Notes under the pieces: generated by a model
Told to the model about the DNA's origin: nothing
Seen by the model: only the letters and a program-made list of their open reading frames with translations
Database searches by the model: none
Part shown: positions 1 to 8,870 of the stretch, piece after piece
Layout: each line of letters starts with the position of its first letter
Numbering within the stretch: the first letter of the stretch is position 1
Position numbers and translations under genes: made by a program
Source: Paraburkholderia lacunae
GTDB lineage: Bacteria; Pseudomonadota; Gammaproteobacteria; Burkholderiales; Burkholderiaceae
Length of the DNA stretch: 64,000 nt
NCBI RefSeq assembly: GCF_003353175.1
Contig: NZ_QHKS01000001.1
Coordinates: forward strand, 496,001 to 560,000
Reading direction: 5' to 3'

Positions 1-43
1 CGAAGCGGATCAAGAAGCTGTCTTTGACAACGACAGCCGTCCA

Positions 44-859
44 TCACCGATACGCATTAATCCGGTCGCGCGTTTCCATTGCGGCTTTCGCGGCGGCTGC
101 GGCGAAATCGTCGCCTTTGCCGGCGTAGATAATCGCCCGCGACGAGTTGATCAGCATGCCCGTGCCCTTTGCCGTACGGCCGGCGTTGACCGTCGCCTGG
201 ACGTCACCGCCTTGCGCGCCGATACCCGGAATCAGCAACGGCATGTCGCCGACGATCCCACGCACCACTTCGATTTCCTTCGGGAAGGTCGCGCCGACCA
301 CGAGACCCAGCTGCCCGCTCGCGTTCCATTTGTCCGCCGCGAGTTGCGCGACCACCTGATACAGCGGACGCCCGCCTGTTTCCAGAAACTGCAGATCCGA
401 GCCGCCGGGATTCGAAGTCCGGCACAGCACGATCACGCCCTTGCCGTGGTGCTCCAGATACGGCTCGATCGAATCGAAACCCATATACGGATTGACCGTC
501 ACCGCGTCCGCCTGATAGCGCTCGAACGCCTCGCGTGCGTATTGTTCGGCGGTGCTGCCGATATCGCCGCGCTTCGCGTCCAGAATCACCGGCAGGCCCG
601 GGTGGTTCGCATGAATGTGCGCGATCAGCTGTTCGAGCTGGTCTTCCGCGCGATGCGCGGCGAAGTACGCGATCTGCGGCTTGAACGACGATGCATACGG
701 CGCCGTCGCGTCGACAATCGTCCGGCAGAAATCGAAAATCGCTTCAGTACGGCCGGCGAGCGCACCCGGGAATTTGCCGGGCTCGGGGTCGAGGCCGACG
801 CACAGCAGCGAGTTCGTGCGCTGCCAGGCGTCGTTGAGTGTCTGGGTGAAATTGGACAT
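44..859 (-). CDS. pyrF: Orotidine 5'-phosphate decarboxylase
   Basis: Decarboxylates OMP to UMP, the last step of de novo pyrimidine synthesis, in the cytoplasm. The 271-residue product has the length of the bacterial group-2 OMP decarboxylases. An early [14 protein letters not shown] stretch (residues 18-31) and the catalytic D-x-K-x-x-D site DAKRGD (94-99, Lys96) are visible, followed by TVNPYMG and a phosphate-binding [14 protein letters not shown] segment near the C terminus (here [11 protein letters not shown]). It lies at the downstream end of the minus-strand block, 150 bp from the aldose epimerase, and is not obviously part of the sugar operon. Identification is secure from motifs and length. 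Confidence 0.97.
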   Translation of the reverse strand: MSNFTQTLNDAWQRTNSLLCVGLDPEPGKFPGALAGRTEAIFDFCRTIVDATAPYASSFKPQIAYFAAHRAEDQLEQLIAHIHANHPGLPVILDAKRGDIGSTAEQYAREAFERYQADAVTVNPYMGFDSIEPYLEHHGKGVIVLCRTSNPGGSDLQFLETGGRPLYQVVAQLAADKWNASGQLGLVVGATFPKEIEVVRGIVGDMPLLIPGIGAQGGDVQATVNAGRTAKGTGMLINSSRAIIYAGKGDDFAAAAAKAAMETRDRINAYR

Positions 860-1009
860 GGTGAGTCTCGCGGCGAGCCGATAACGGAAGAGGCGCGTAT
901 TTTACCTGTCCTGCGCGGCGGGCCGCGCCCGCGTCATTGCGCGCCCGCGTCGCACCGTGCTGGCCCGCCCGCTTCCCTGCCCCGCTTCTCCGCTCCGTCT
1001 CCCGCCCGC

Positions 1010-2077
1010 TTACTGCTGCCGCCGCCGCGAGCCGCGCGCGCCCGGCATCGAGCGCAAACCGGTGCGCTCGACGGTAAAGCGGAACGAGCGCGTCAGCCGC
1101 TCGCCGCGTCCGAGCATCGTCATGCCGTTCTCGCACGCGCCGCCGGCCAGATTCATCGCGTTGATCGGATGGTCGACCGGCTCGAAGCAGAAGAAGTCTT
1201 CACCGGGCGGCGTGTACAGCACGTAGTAGTCGGTGTCGGCTGCGATCGTCAGCGACAGGCGGCGCTTCGGCCATACCACTGCCGCCTGCCCGCTCCAGCC
1301 GGTGAACGCGTGATTGACGATGGTTTCCGGCAACGGATACGCGACGCCGAATTGCCACGCGGGCGGCGCCGGCACATGGCGCACCGGCAGCCAGTCGTCG
1401 CCGGGAAGCCACAGCCCGCCAGCCGCCGCCGACAGTTCGGTATCCGCATCGCGCACGAAAAACGGATGGACGCCCAGCCCGAAAGGCAACGACTCACGGC
1501 CGGTGTTCTCGATCTCCAGCGTCACGACGAGCGTCGGGCCGTCCAGCGTATAGGTTTGCGCGGCGCGAAACGCGTACGGCTTGCCGTCGTGGCGATCGAG
1601 CGTCAGGCGCACATTGTCGCGGTCCGCCTCGGCGACCTGCCACGCCGATTGCCAGCCGTCGCCATGAATCGGCAAGGGCTCGTCGGCGCGGTTGCGCGGC
1701 ACCTCGACACGCCGTCCCGCGACATTGAAATAGCCGCCGCCGATCCGGTTCGAATACGGCAGCAGCGGATAGCAGGCAAGCTGGTTCGGATGCGTATCGG
1801 CGCCGACGTGACGGCAGCGTCGAAAGATCGGCGTCAGCGCACCGTCGTTGCGCCAATCGAAACGGGTGACGCCGCCGCCGAGCGTCGGCGCGACATCGAG
1901 GCGCAGATGCGCGTTGGCGAGCGTAATGCACGCAACATCGCCACCGCTCGTTTCGCCCACCGCGACCGCCGACGTACTGGGACCCGGAAGCACCGTAGTG
2001 GCCGCCGCGGCAAGCCGCGCGCGCCGGCTTTGGCTCTGGCTCGGAGAAGAAGCGGAAAGTAGATTCGCAACAGTCAT
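1010..2077 (-). CDS. Aldose 1-epimerase (galactose mutarotase family)
   Basis: Probably interconverts the anomers of an aldose, supplying the beta anomer to the neighbouring sugar dehydrogenase. The 355-residue chain has family signatures NRIGGG (110-115), HGDGW (138-142, the conserved substrate-binding His) and GVHPFF (202-207, the second conserved His). An in-frame ATG lies four codons upstream (2089), but the start at 2077 has GGAG six bases before it and is preferred. Residues 1-45 are Ser/Ala-rich and look unstructured, not like a clear signal peptide. It lies 208 bp downstream of the lactonase gene on the same strand, so it may be co-transcribed or have its own promoter. The sugar specificity cannot be read from sequence. 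Confidence 0.9.
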   Translation of the reverse strand: MTVANLLSASSPSQSQSRRARLAAAATTVLPGPSTSAVAVGETSGGDVACITLANAHLRLDVAPTLGGGVTRFDWRNDGALTPIFRRCRHVGADTHPNQLACYPLLPYSNRIGGGYFNVAGRRVEVPRNRADEPLPIHGDGWQSAWQVAEADRDNVRLTLDRHDGKPYAFRAAQTYTLDGPTLVVTLEIENTGRESLPFGLGVHPFFVRDADTELSAAAGGLWLPGDDWLPVRHVPAPPAWQFGVAYPLPETIVNHAFTGWSGQAAVVWPKRRLSLTIAADTDYYVLYTPPGEDFFCFEPVDHPINAMNLAGGACENGMTMLGRGERLTRSFRFTVERTGLRSMPGARGSRRRQQ

Positions 2078-2285
2078 ATCTGGCTCCATCGAGAGGCGTG
2101 GGACGTCTTCGTCATCGCTGACGGATGCTGTTGGGCGATTTTTTTAACCGGTCGCCTCTTGGTCCGAACTGCATGCTGCCGATTTGCTGCTGCCGAGTCT
2201 GCGACATCAACGCTGGATTCACCGTCAAATTCACTGCTATCTGCCATAACTGCCGCCTCGACAACCGGGGCAGCGTCATTCTGCG

Positions 2286-3215
2286 CTATGCAGGCGCGCC
2301 CTGGAACACAGGTTCGGGCAAACCCCGCCACCCAGGTGTTGCGGTAAACACACTGCCCGCCTGTGAATCGCCGGCGAGCGCGGCGGCATCGAGTCCAATG
2401 CGCGCGCTCGTGATGTACAGCGTGTCCAACTGCGGGCGCTCCGAAGAAAGTCCCTTTGGGGGGCCACCTAGCGCGACGCAGCTCGGCTGGGCGGTCGGCA
2501 CGTCGACGCGCCCGGTTTCAGCACCGTCGGCGCCATAACGCACGACCCGCCCGCCGCCCCATTGCGCGTTCCACAAGCCGCCGTCGCTATCGACCGTCGA
2601 GCCGTCGGGTTCACCGGTAGCGTCTGTCAGCGTGACGAAAATGCGGTCGTTGGCGACGCTGCCGTCCGCGCGATAGTCGCAGGTGCGGATTTGGCGCGTC
2701 GGCGAATCGCAGTAGTACATCGTTGCGCCGTCCGGGCTGAACGCAATGCTGTTCGAGATCGCCGGCGCGGGCAGCGGCAAGCGCTCCAGCGACAAATCCC
2801 GGTTCAGGCGGTAAAACCCGCCAATTGCCTGCAGCGGCGAGCCTTCGTCTTTCGTACCGAACACAAAACGCCCCTGACGATCGCAACGGCCATCGTTCAC
2901 GCGCGTGTTCAGATCCGGCTCGACGTCGACGATATGCCGCGTCTCGCCGGTCGCGAGATCGAAAAACGCCAGATGCGTGGCCAAACCGAGCAACAGGTAA
3001 TGCGGATCGGCGCACAGCGCGAAAGTTGCGAGGCGCTCGGGCATGCTCCAGAACGTGCTGCTGCCGTCGCTCGGATCGTAGCGCCACAGCCGCGCGCCTT
3101 CGATATCGGTCCAGTAGAAGCGGCCGGTTTTCGCGCACCACGTCGCGCCTTCGCCGAGCGTGCATTTCGCGTCGATCAGCAACGCCGCGCGGTGCGAGTG
3201 CGGCGCCGCGCTCAC
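2286..3215 (-). CDS. SMP-30/gluconolactonase family sugar lactonase
   Basis: Likely hydrolyses the aldonolactone made by the adjacent sugar dehydrogenase to the free aldonate. The start is a GTG whose GTGA overlaps the TGA of the upstream SDR gene, giving 309 residues; open frame continues further upstream but only as antisense-frame shadow of the SDR gene. The metal-binding residues of the six-bladed propeller family fall at Glu22 (GEGATW), Asn155 (ISNSIAFS) and Asp204 (GEPDGS), nearly the same numbering as in SMP-30. The four-base overlap implies translational coupling to the dehydrogenase. The substrate (arabinolactone or galactonolactone) is inferred from context only. Confidence 0.92.
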   Translation of the reverse strand: MSAAPHSHRAALLIDAKCTLGEGATWCAKTGRFYWTDIEGARLWRYDPSDGSSTFWSMPERLATFALCADPHYLLLGLATHLAFFDLATGETRHIVDVEPDLNTRVNDGRCDRQGRFVFGTKDEGSPLQAIGGFYRLNRDLSLERLPLPAPAISNSIAFSPDGATMYYCDSPTRQIRTCDYRADGSVANDRIFVTLTDATGEPDGSTVDSDGGLWNAQWGGGRVVRYGADGAETGRVDVPTAQPSCVALGGPPKGLSSERPQLDTLYITSARIGLDAAALAGDSQAGSVFTATPGWRGLPEPVFQGAPA

Positions 3216-4012
3216 GCCCAGCCTCCGTCCACGATGATGTCCTGCGCGGTGATCATCCTGCTGTCGTCGGCGGCGAGGAAGAGCGCCATGCGCGCGAGGT
3301 CGGCGGGCAGCAATTCGGCGTCGATGCACTGGCCCTCCTTGATCGAGCGCCGGCCCGCGTCGTCGAGCCACAAACGCCTCTGCTTTGCCGTCATCACCCA
3401 GCCGGGCGCCAGCGTGTTGACGCGGATATTGAACGGGCCGAGGTCGCGCGCCAATCCGCGCGTCAAACCCTGCACTGCCGATTTCGACATCACGTACACC
3501 GGATAGCCGCCGTTCTTCAGCATCCAGCTGATCGAGCCGAGGTTGATGATCGAGCCTGCGTTGGCCGCCTTCATGTCCTCCGCCACCGCTTGCGCCGCGA
3601 AGAACTGATGGCGGAGATTCACCGCGATGCCCGCGTCGAAGGACTCGGGCGTCACTTCGCCGATCGTGTGCCGCCGATCGTTCGCCGCGTTGTTCACCAG
3701 CACCTGGATCGGGCCAAGCGCGGCTTTCACATCGGCGATCGCTTTGCGCAGCGCGTCGATATCGGTCAGATCGCACGGCAGGAACAGCGGCTTGTGTTGC
3801 GAATCGCCGAGCTCATCGGCGAGCGCTTCGCCCTCTGTCACATCGATATCGAAGAACGCCACGCGCGCGCCTTGCGCCGCGAAATGCTCGACGAACGATG
3901 CGCCGATGCCGGTCGCGCCGCCCGTGATCAACACCGTGCGGCCGACGAGACTCGGATAGCGCGCGAACGCGCGGTCCTCGAGACGGGCGTTTGCATTGGC
4001 CGGAGACGACAT
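3212..4012 (-). CDS. SDR-family sugar 1-dehydrogenase (probable)
   Basis: A short-chain dehydrogenase of 266 residues with the NAD(P) motif TGGATGIG (30-37), NNAAN (107-111), a serine around 160-162 and catalytic YVMSK (Tyr173, Lys177). An acidic residue at the end of beta 2 (FFDIDV, 54-59) suggests NAD preference. It is coupled by a GTGA overlap to the lactonase and follows araH, so the natural reading is oxidation of the imported aldose at C1 to an aldonolactone (D-galactose or L-arabinose 1-dehydrogenase). The family is certain; substrate and direction are inference. A second SDR in the cluster (8094-8870) competes for this role. Confidence 0.88.
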   Translation of the reverse strand: MSSPANANARLEDRAFARYPSLVGRTVLITGGATGIGASFVEHFAAQGARVAFFDIDVTEGEALADELGDSQHKPLFLPCDLTDIDALRKAIADVKAALGPIQVLVNNAANDRRHTIGEVTPESFDAGIAVNLRHQFFAAQAVAEDMKAANAGSIINLGSISWMLKNGGYPVYVMSKSAVQGLTRGLARDLGPFNIRVNTLAPGWVMTAKQRRLWLDDAGRRSIKEGQCIDAELLPADLARMALFLAADDSRMITAQDIIVDGGWA

Positions 4013-4067
4013 CGTTCGATTCCTTTATCAACAAAGTGGATTGAGCCCCGGGTTCAGTCCCGCGGGT

Positions 4068-5084
4068 TTAGTCTCGTGATCCGCGGTTCTTCAGCTGATC
4101 GAGCAGCACGGCGGCCAGCAGGATCGCGCCGCGCACGAGGTACTGATAGAACGCGTCGATATTCATCAGGTTCATCACGTTCTCGACCGTACCCATGATC
4201 AGTACGCCGATCACGACACCCGAGATCGTCGCGCGGCCGCCGAGCAGCGATACGCCGCCGAGCACGCAAGCCGAAATCACGTTCAGCTCGAAGCCTTCGG
4301 CGGCGTTCGGCTGACCCGACGTAATGCGCGAAGCGAGAATCACACCCGCGAGCGCCGTCACCGCGCCTTGAATCAGGAAGATAAAGACACGCGTGCGCTC
4401 GACGTTGATACCGGCCAGACGCGAGGCTTCGGGATTGCCGCCGATTGCCAGCGTATTGCGGCCGTACACGGTCTGATTGAGCATCACGCCGAATACGACG
4501 AAGCACAGCAGCGTGACCCAGATCGGCAGCGACACGCCGAAGAAGCTCAGGCCGCCCAACGCAATGAACGTATCCGACGACACGCCGACGGCCTGCCCGT
4601 GCGACACGATGAAGCCGAGGCCGCGGACGATTTCCATGGTTGCCAGCGTCGTAATCAGCGCGTTGATGCGCAGATACGCAATCACCGCGCCGTTGACGAA
4701 ACCGATCACCGCGCCCGCGAACACCGCCGCGACAATCGCGATAAACGTATTGCCGGTCGCGTTCAGCACCATCGCGCACAGCACGCCGGCAAATGCGACT
4801 GTCGAACCCACCGACAGGTCGAAATCGCGCGACGCGAGGCAGAACATCATCGTGCACGCGACCATGCCGATCTGCGAAATCGACAGCGCGAGGCCGAGCA
4901 TGTTCTCGATCGAGAAGAAGTGATCGACGGTCAGCGACATCGTGATGAACATCACCACGAAGATCACGATCAGGCTGTATTCGGTGATCTGCTGCCACCA
5001 TTTCGCCTTGTCGTTGGCTTGCGGAATCAGCGCTTCGGCGGCGCTTTTGGCGGCCTGTTGCGCGAGGTTTTCTCTGGCTTGCAT
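4068..5084 (-). CDS. araH: L-arabinose/galactose-type ABC transporter permease
   Basis: Inner-membrane permease of a CUT2-type sugar ABC importer. The 338-residue protein has a polar N-terminal tail (1-30) followed by about eight to ten hydrophobic segments, with the family-typical ASRDFDLSVGS and NGxxIAYLRINALITTLATM regions. A GGGAGGAG Shine-Dalgarno sequence precedes the ATG. It follows the ATPase gene araG with a 53-bp gap and, by operon position and similarity to the AraFGH family, pairs with araG and araF. It is homo-oligomeric in the family. Galactose or other aldoses could also be carried; the name reflects sequence type, not proven substrate. Confidence 0.92.
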   Translation of the reverse strand: MQARENLAQQAAKSAAEALIPQANDKAKWWQQITEYSLIVIFVVMFITMSLTVDHFFSIENMLGLALSISQIGMVACTMMFCLASRDFDLSVGSTVAFAGVLCAMVLNATGNTFIAIVAAVFAGAVIGFVNGAVIAYLRINALITTLATMEIVRGLGFIVSHGQAVGVSSDTFIALGGLSFFGVSLPIWVTLLCFVVFGVMLNQTVYGRNTLAIGGNPEASRLAGINVERTRVFIFLIQGAVTALAGVILASRITSGQPNAAEGFELNVISACVLGGVSLLGGRATISGVVIGVLIMGTVENVMNLMNIDAFYQYLVRGAILLAAVLLDQLKNRGSRD

Positions 5085-5137
5085 GTTGAAGACTCCTCCC
5101 GTTCCCCACGGGTTGCGGACTTGCGTCCAAATAATAT

Positions 5138-6664
5138 TCAGGCCGCCTGGCTGGTGGCGGGCAGCGCGGTCGAGCTTTGCGGCAACGCGAGGCTCAACAC
5201 CGTTTGTTCGGTGGCATCCTTGCGCGACAATTCGCCGGAAATACGGCCCTGGCGCATCACGACGATCCGGTCGGATACGCCGAGCACTTCCGGCAACTCC
5301 GAAGAAATCATCACGATGGCGCAGCCGCGTTCGGCGAGCTGATAGATCACGTTGTAGATTTCATGCTTCGCACCGACGTCGATGCCGCGCGTCGGTTCGT
5401 CGAGAATCACCACTTTCAGATCCGGCTCGGCCAGCCAGCGCGACAGAATCGCCTTTTGCTGGTTGCCGCCCGACAGAAAGCGGATCTTCTGGCGGCGGCT
5501 CGGCGTCTTGATCTTCAGCAGCTTGATGAAACGGTCCGCGGTTTCCGCTTCCTTCTTGCGATCGAGGAACATGCCCGCGCGCAGATAGTGGCGGCGGCAA
5601 CTGATATTGATGTTCTCCGACACGGTCGCCATCGCGACGATGCCTTCTTCCTTGCGGTCTTCCGGACACAGCACGATGCCGTGCCTGATCGCTTCGCCGG
5701 CGCTGCGGACCTTGATCGGCTCGCCGTCGAGGACCAGTTCGCCGGCCTTCTTGTGATCGGCGCCGTACACGAGGTGCATCAGTTCGCTGCGTCCCGCGCC
5801 CACCAGACCGAAGAAGCCGACGATCTCGCCGCGCCGCACTTCGAAGCTGGCCGGTTGCGTCAGCGCATGTCCTTCGATCGCTTTTGCCGCGAAACGGACT
5901 TCACCGAGCGGCCGCGCGGAATAGTTGTAGATGTCGGCGATTTCGCGCCCGACCATCTCGCTCACGATCGTCTCGCGCTTCACACCTTCGAGCGTCGGAT
6001 GCGAGGCGATCTTGCGGCCGTCGCGGAAAATCGTGCAGGCGTCGCACAGCTCGTAAATCTCGTCCATCCGGTGCGAGATGTAGATCATCGCGCGGTTGTC
6101 CGCGCGCAGATCGCGCACCAGCTTGAACAGCACTTCGGTCTCGCGGTGCGACAGCGAGCTGGTCGGTTCGTCCAGGGCGATCACACGCGCGTTGCGCAGC
6201 AGCGCCTTGCAGATTTCGACCATCTGCCGTTGCGCGATCGAGAGCTTCCTCAGCTTCGCGTTCGGGTCGAGCGCCACGCCCATTGCTTCGAGGCGTTCGC
6301 GCACGAAGCGTTTTGCTTCGCGCTTGTTGACCCAGCCGAGCGAGTTCGGCAATTGGCCGAGCAGCAGGTTTTCCGCGACCGTCAGATCGGGCACGTATTG
6401 CAGTTCCTGGTGAATCACCGCGATTCCTGCCGCAATCGACGACGCCGCACTCGCGAAGCGCACCTCGTTGCCGTCGATCATCACGCGGCCCGAATCCGGC
6501 TGGTATTCACCGCCGAGAATCTTCAGCAGGGTCGATTTCCCTGCGCCGTTTTCGCCCATCAGGCCGTGCACCTGGCCGACGTTGACCTCGAAGGACACAC
6601 CGTCGAGCGCGCGCACGCCTGGAAAAACCTTGCCGATATTGTCAAAACGTAGCGTCGCTGACAC
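5138..6664 (-). CDS. araG: Sugar ABC transporter ATP-binding protein
   Basis: Double-cassette ATPase that powers the AraFGH-type importer. The 508-residue length is standard for CUT2 ATPases. The first domain has Walker [10 protein letters not shown] (37-45), a Q-loop in VIHQELQYV and a signature region [16 protein letters not shown] followed by Walker B VIALDEP. The second domain has the usual degenerate P-loop ([12 protein letters not shown]) but an intact [15 protein letters not shown] signature and [13 protein letters not shown]alker B. It lies between araH (53 bp downstream) and araF (297 bp upstream); the upstream gap contains a stem-loop and short hairpin repeats listed separately. Confidence 0.95.
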   Translation of the reverse strand: MSATLRFDNIGKVFPGVRALDGVSFEVNVGQVHGLMGENGAGKSTLLKILGGEYQPDSGRVMIDGNEVRFASAASSIAAGIAVIHQELQYVPDLTVAENLLLGQLPNSLGWVNKREAKRFVRERLEAMGVALDPNAKLRKLSIAQRQMVEICKALLRNARVIALDEPTSSLSHRETEVLFKLVRDLRADNRAMIYISHRMDEIYELCDACTIFRDGRKIASHPTLEGVKRETIVSEMVGREIADIYNYSARPLGEVRFAAKAIEGHALTQPASFEVRRGEIVGFFGLVGAGRSELMHLVYGADHKKAGELVLDGEPIKVRSAGEAIRHGIVLCPEDRKEEGIVAMATVSENINISCRRHYLRAGMFLDRKKEAETADRFIKLLKIKTPSRRQKIRFLSGGNQQKAILSRWLAEPDLKVVILDEPTRGIDVGAKHEIYNVIYQLAERGCAIVMISSELPEVLGVSDRIVVMRQGRISGELSRKDATEQTVLSLALPQSSTALPATSQAA

Positions 6665-6676
6665 TTCGCCTCCTGT

Positions 6677-6800
6677 GTCGACCAGAGTTAGCGCTTTAGC
6701 GCTTTACTCTGGTCCCATGCAATTCGTTGCGGTCGACCAGAGTTAGCGCTTTAGCGCTTACTCTGGTCCCATGCAAAGCACTTACTCTGGTCCCATGCAA
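6677..6800. repeat. Two and a half copies of a 34-46 bp hairpin-forming repeat
   Basis: A unit starting GTCGACCAGAGTTAGCGCTT and ending ACTCTGGTCCCATGCAA occurs at 6677-6722 and again at 6732-6776, with one base fewer in the second; a 3' half copy (CTTACTCTGGTCCCATGCAA) follows at 6781-6800. Each full unit is an imperfect palindrome: GACCAGAGT pairs with ACTCTGGTC around two AGCGCT hexamers. The layout resembles REP-type intergenic repeats. It sits between araF and araG inside a presumed operon, so it would be transcribed and could fold in the mRNA. Confidence 0.85.
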
Positions 6801-6894
6801 CATAGTTGCTATTTCATGTTAACCGTGCTCGACATGCCTTATGGACCTCGTGGACACAAGCACGGTCTGTCTCAACTGCTTCTTCTATTGCTGC

Positions 6895-6939
6895 TGCCGG
6901 TGCGCGCCTTCTTTCGTGAAAAAGACGCACGCACCGGCA
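6895..6939 (-). other. Intercistronic stem-loop downstream of araF
   Basis: TGCCGGTGCG (6895-6904) pairs perfectly with CGCACCGGCA (6930-6939), separated by a 25-base loop, 22 bases after the araF stop on the minus strand. There is no run of T directly after the stem, so it is better read as an mRNA-stabilising or processing hairpin that lets the binding protein outproduce the ATPase and permease than as a full terminator. The function is inferred from position. Confidence 0.6.
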
Positions 6940-6961
6940 GTTCATCTCACTGCAACACGGC

Positions 6962-7960
6962 TTACTTCGACGCGAGGCCCATCTTCTCGCGCACTTCACC
7001 GACGTTGTCACGCGTGGCCAGCATGCCGCTGGTCAGCGTCAGAGCCGGCGGTTCCTTGCCTTGGGTGATCCAGTCGTACATCAGCGTCGAGGTTTCTTCG
7101 CCGTGACGCTTCGGGCTGATGATCACGGTGCCGAAAAAGCCCGTGGGCGACGGCTTCTTGAACTCGTTGAGCGCCGATTCCGAACCGCCGATGCCGATCC
7201 CGATCATGTTGTCCGCCTTGAAGCCGCGGCCTTCCGCTGCGCGCACCGCGCCGAGCACGCCTTCGTCGTTCAGCGCGTAGGCGATCCAGTGCTTGAACTG
7301 CGGGTTCTTGGTCAGCGCGATGTTGGCGGCGTTGAACGCGTTTTCCGTGTCGGTCTTCGCTTGCGGCGCCGCAATCACGTTGGCCTTCGGGAAGCCGGCG
7401 GCGAGGAGCGCGTCGGTCGCGCCGGTGGTGCGGTCATGCGCGGTCGGCAGCTGCTCGTAGGTCACGTCGATCGCGCCGACTTCCTTCATGTCCCAGCCGC
7501 GCTTCTTGATTTCCGCAGCCAGACCGTCGCCGACCTGCTTGCCGATGTTGTACGCCGAGATGCCCATGTGCGGCACAGAGGCGATCGGCTTGCCCGCGCC
7601 GTCCACCAGACGGTCGTCGACCGTCATCATCTTCAGGCCGTCGGCCTTCGCCTTGGCGACGATGCCCGGGCCGAGCTTGACGTCGGGCGTGCAGATCACG
7701 AAGCCTTGCGCTTTCTGAGCCGACAGGTTGTCGATGGCGCTCATCACCTTCTCGCCCGACGGCGCGCCGATCTTCACCAGCGTGAAGCCCTTTTCCTTGG
7801 CGGCGATTTCAGCGAACTTCCACTCGTCCTGGAACCACGGTTCCTCCGGCTGCTTCACGAGGAAGCCGATCTTGACCGGATCGGCGGCTTGCGCGACCGG
7901 TGCGTTGAAGAGCACACCCGCCGCCGCTGCTGCCAGCGTGAGGAAAATTCTGCGTTTCAT
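6962..7960 (-). CDS. araF: Periplasmic L-arabinose-binding-type protein
   Basis: Sugar-binding component of the importer. The start chosen at 7960 gives 332 residues with a Sec signal peptide (basic MKRR, hydrophobic core, cleavage after AQA at about residue 25). The mature protein opens KIGFLVKQPEEPWFQDEW, then GFVICTPDVKLG and KHWIAYALNDEGVLGAVRA, close to what I remember of the enterobacterial arabinose-binding protein AraF. A GGGAG Shine-Dalgarno lies about nine bases before the ATG. It is upstream of araG and araH on the same strand. Binding of D-galactose as well as L-arabinose is plausible for this family. Confidence 0.93.
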   Translation of the reverse strand: MKRRIFLTLAAAAAGVLFNAPVAQAADPVKIGFLVKQPEEPWFQDEWKFAEIAAKEKGFTLVKIGAPSGEKVMSAIDNLSAQKAQGFVICTPDVKLGPGIVAKAKADGLKMMTVDDRLVDGAGKPIASVPHMGISAYNIGKQVGDGLAAEIKKRGWDMKEVGAIDVTYEQLPTAHDRTTGATDALLAAGFPKANVIAAPQAKTDTENAFNAANIALTKNPQFKHWIAYALNDEGVLGAVRAAEGRGFKADNMIGIGIGGSESALNEFKKPSPTGFFGTVIISPKRHGEETSTLMYDWITQGKEPPALTLTSGMLATRDNVGEVREKMGLASK

Positions 7961-7999
7961 AATGCGTGTCTCCCGACTAATTGATAACGAGAAGGTATC

Positions 8000-8037
8000 G
8001 GCCGCGTTTTCTTGTACCGGTTGTGACACACGCGGCC
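8000..8037. promoter_or_regulatory. Inverted repeat with ACCGGT core upstream of araF (candidate operator)
   Basis: GGCCGCGT (8000-8007) and ACGCGGCC (8030-8037) form a perfect 8-bp inverted repeat about 40-78 bp upstream of the araF ATG. Between them lies TTGTACCGGTTGTG (8012-8025), centred on the palindrome ACCGGT. It is well placed to be a transcription-factor site for the transporter genes. The cognate regulator is unknown; the IclR protein of the cluster is one candidate and a LacI-type regulator elsewhere is another. Confidence 0.4.
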
Positions 8038-8093
8038 AGCGCGTCGTCCGGTGAACTCTTCCTGTTGCGTGCTGCTTTGCTGCGTTGCTACGG

Positions 8094-8870
8094 TCAATCG
8101 TGATACAGCGCCGAGCGGCCACCATCCACGGTGATGCAGGTGGCGTTGATGAACGGCGCTTCGTCCGAAGCAAGGAACACGGCTGTCATCGCCACTTCTT
8201 CAGGGCGGCCGATGCGTTTCATCGGCTGCAAATCCAGCGTTGCCTGTTTCGCGGCAAGGGGGTCCGCCTGTTCGTTCCACCAGTCGTGTGTCAACTGCGT
8301 TTCGATGTAGCCCGGCGCGATTGCGTTGACCCGCACATTGCGCGGCGCGTATTCGATGCCGAGCGCACGCGTCAGACCGATCACGCCGTGCTTCGCGACC
8401 GGGTACGGAAAGCAGCCCGGAATGATCTTGAACGCATGCGTCGACGCGATATTCACGATGCTGCCCGCGCCACGTTCCACCATGCCCGGCAACACCGCGC
8501 GGCAACCGTTCCACACACCGTCGAGATCGACCGCGAAGCAGCGGCGCCAATCGTCGTCGGTCATCGTCAGCGGATCGCAGAACACGTTGATGCCGGCGTT
8601 GTTCACCAGCACGTCGAGCGCGCCGAACGCACGTTCGGCTTCGCTCACCGCGTGCTGCACCGAGGCTGATTGCGTCACGTCGGTGTGCACCGCCAGCACG
8701 CGCGCGCCGGTTTGCGCCTCGATCTGCTCCGCCGTCCGCCGCGCGGTTTCGATGTCCAACTCGGCCAGCACGACCGCCGCGCCTTCGCGCGCAAACGCGA
8801 GCGCGATCGCCGCGCCGATGCCGCGCCCGGCGCCGGTGATCAACGCGGTCTTGTCGGCGAGCCGGTTCAT
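8094..8870 (-). CDS. SDR-family oxidoreductase, second in the sugar cluster
   Basis: A 258-residue classical short-chain dehydrogenase with TGAGRGIG (12-19), LAELD at the end of beta 2 (suggesting NAD), NNAG (90-93), Ser143 and YPVAK (Tyr156, Lys160). The ATG overlaps the TGA of the aldolase gene dgoA (ATGA), so the two are translationally coupled; more upstream in-frame codons lie in antisense-frame shadow of dgoA. Its likely role is oxidation of an aldose or a pathway intermediate, but whether it is the main D-galactose/L-arabinose 1-dehydrogenase, a specificity paralogue of the SDR at 3212-4012, or acts on a different sugar is not decidable from sequence. Confidence 0.87.
   Translation of the reverse strand: MNRLADKTALITGAGRGIGAAIALAFAREGAAVVLAELDIETARRTAEQIEAQTGARVLAVHTDVTQSASVQHAVSEAERAFGALDVLVNNAGINVFCDPLTMTDDDWRRCFAVDLDGVWNGCRAVLPGMVERGAGSIVNIASTHAFKIIPGCFPYPVAKHGVIGLTRALGIEYAPRNVRVNAIAPGYIETQLTHDWWNEQADPLAAKQATLDLQPMKRIGRPEEVAMTAVFLASDEAPFINATCITVDGGRSALYHD

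Noticed and set aside
212..2062. Very long open frame antisense to pyrF and the epimerase
   Set aside because: Arg/His-rich translation typical of antisense frames in GC-rich DNA; both opposite-strand genes carry clear motifs. The same holds for other antisense frames, for example opposite accC, nrdA and secA.
2120..2170. T-rich segment with GGCGA/TCGCC arms as a terminator
   Set aside because: The stem is only five base pairs with the T run inside the loop rather than after the stem.
2286..3776. A fused SDR-lactonase product from a long minus-strand frame
   Set aside because: The 5' part of the frame is an off-frame translation of the SDR gene; the GTG at 3215 with GTGA overlap is the start of the lactonase.
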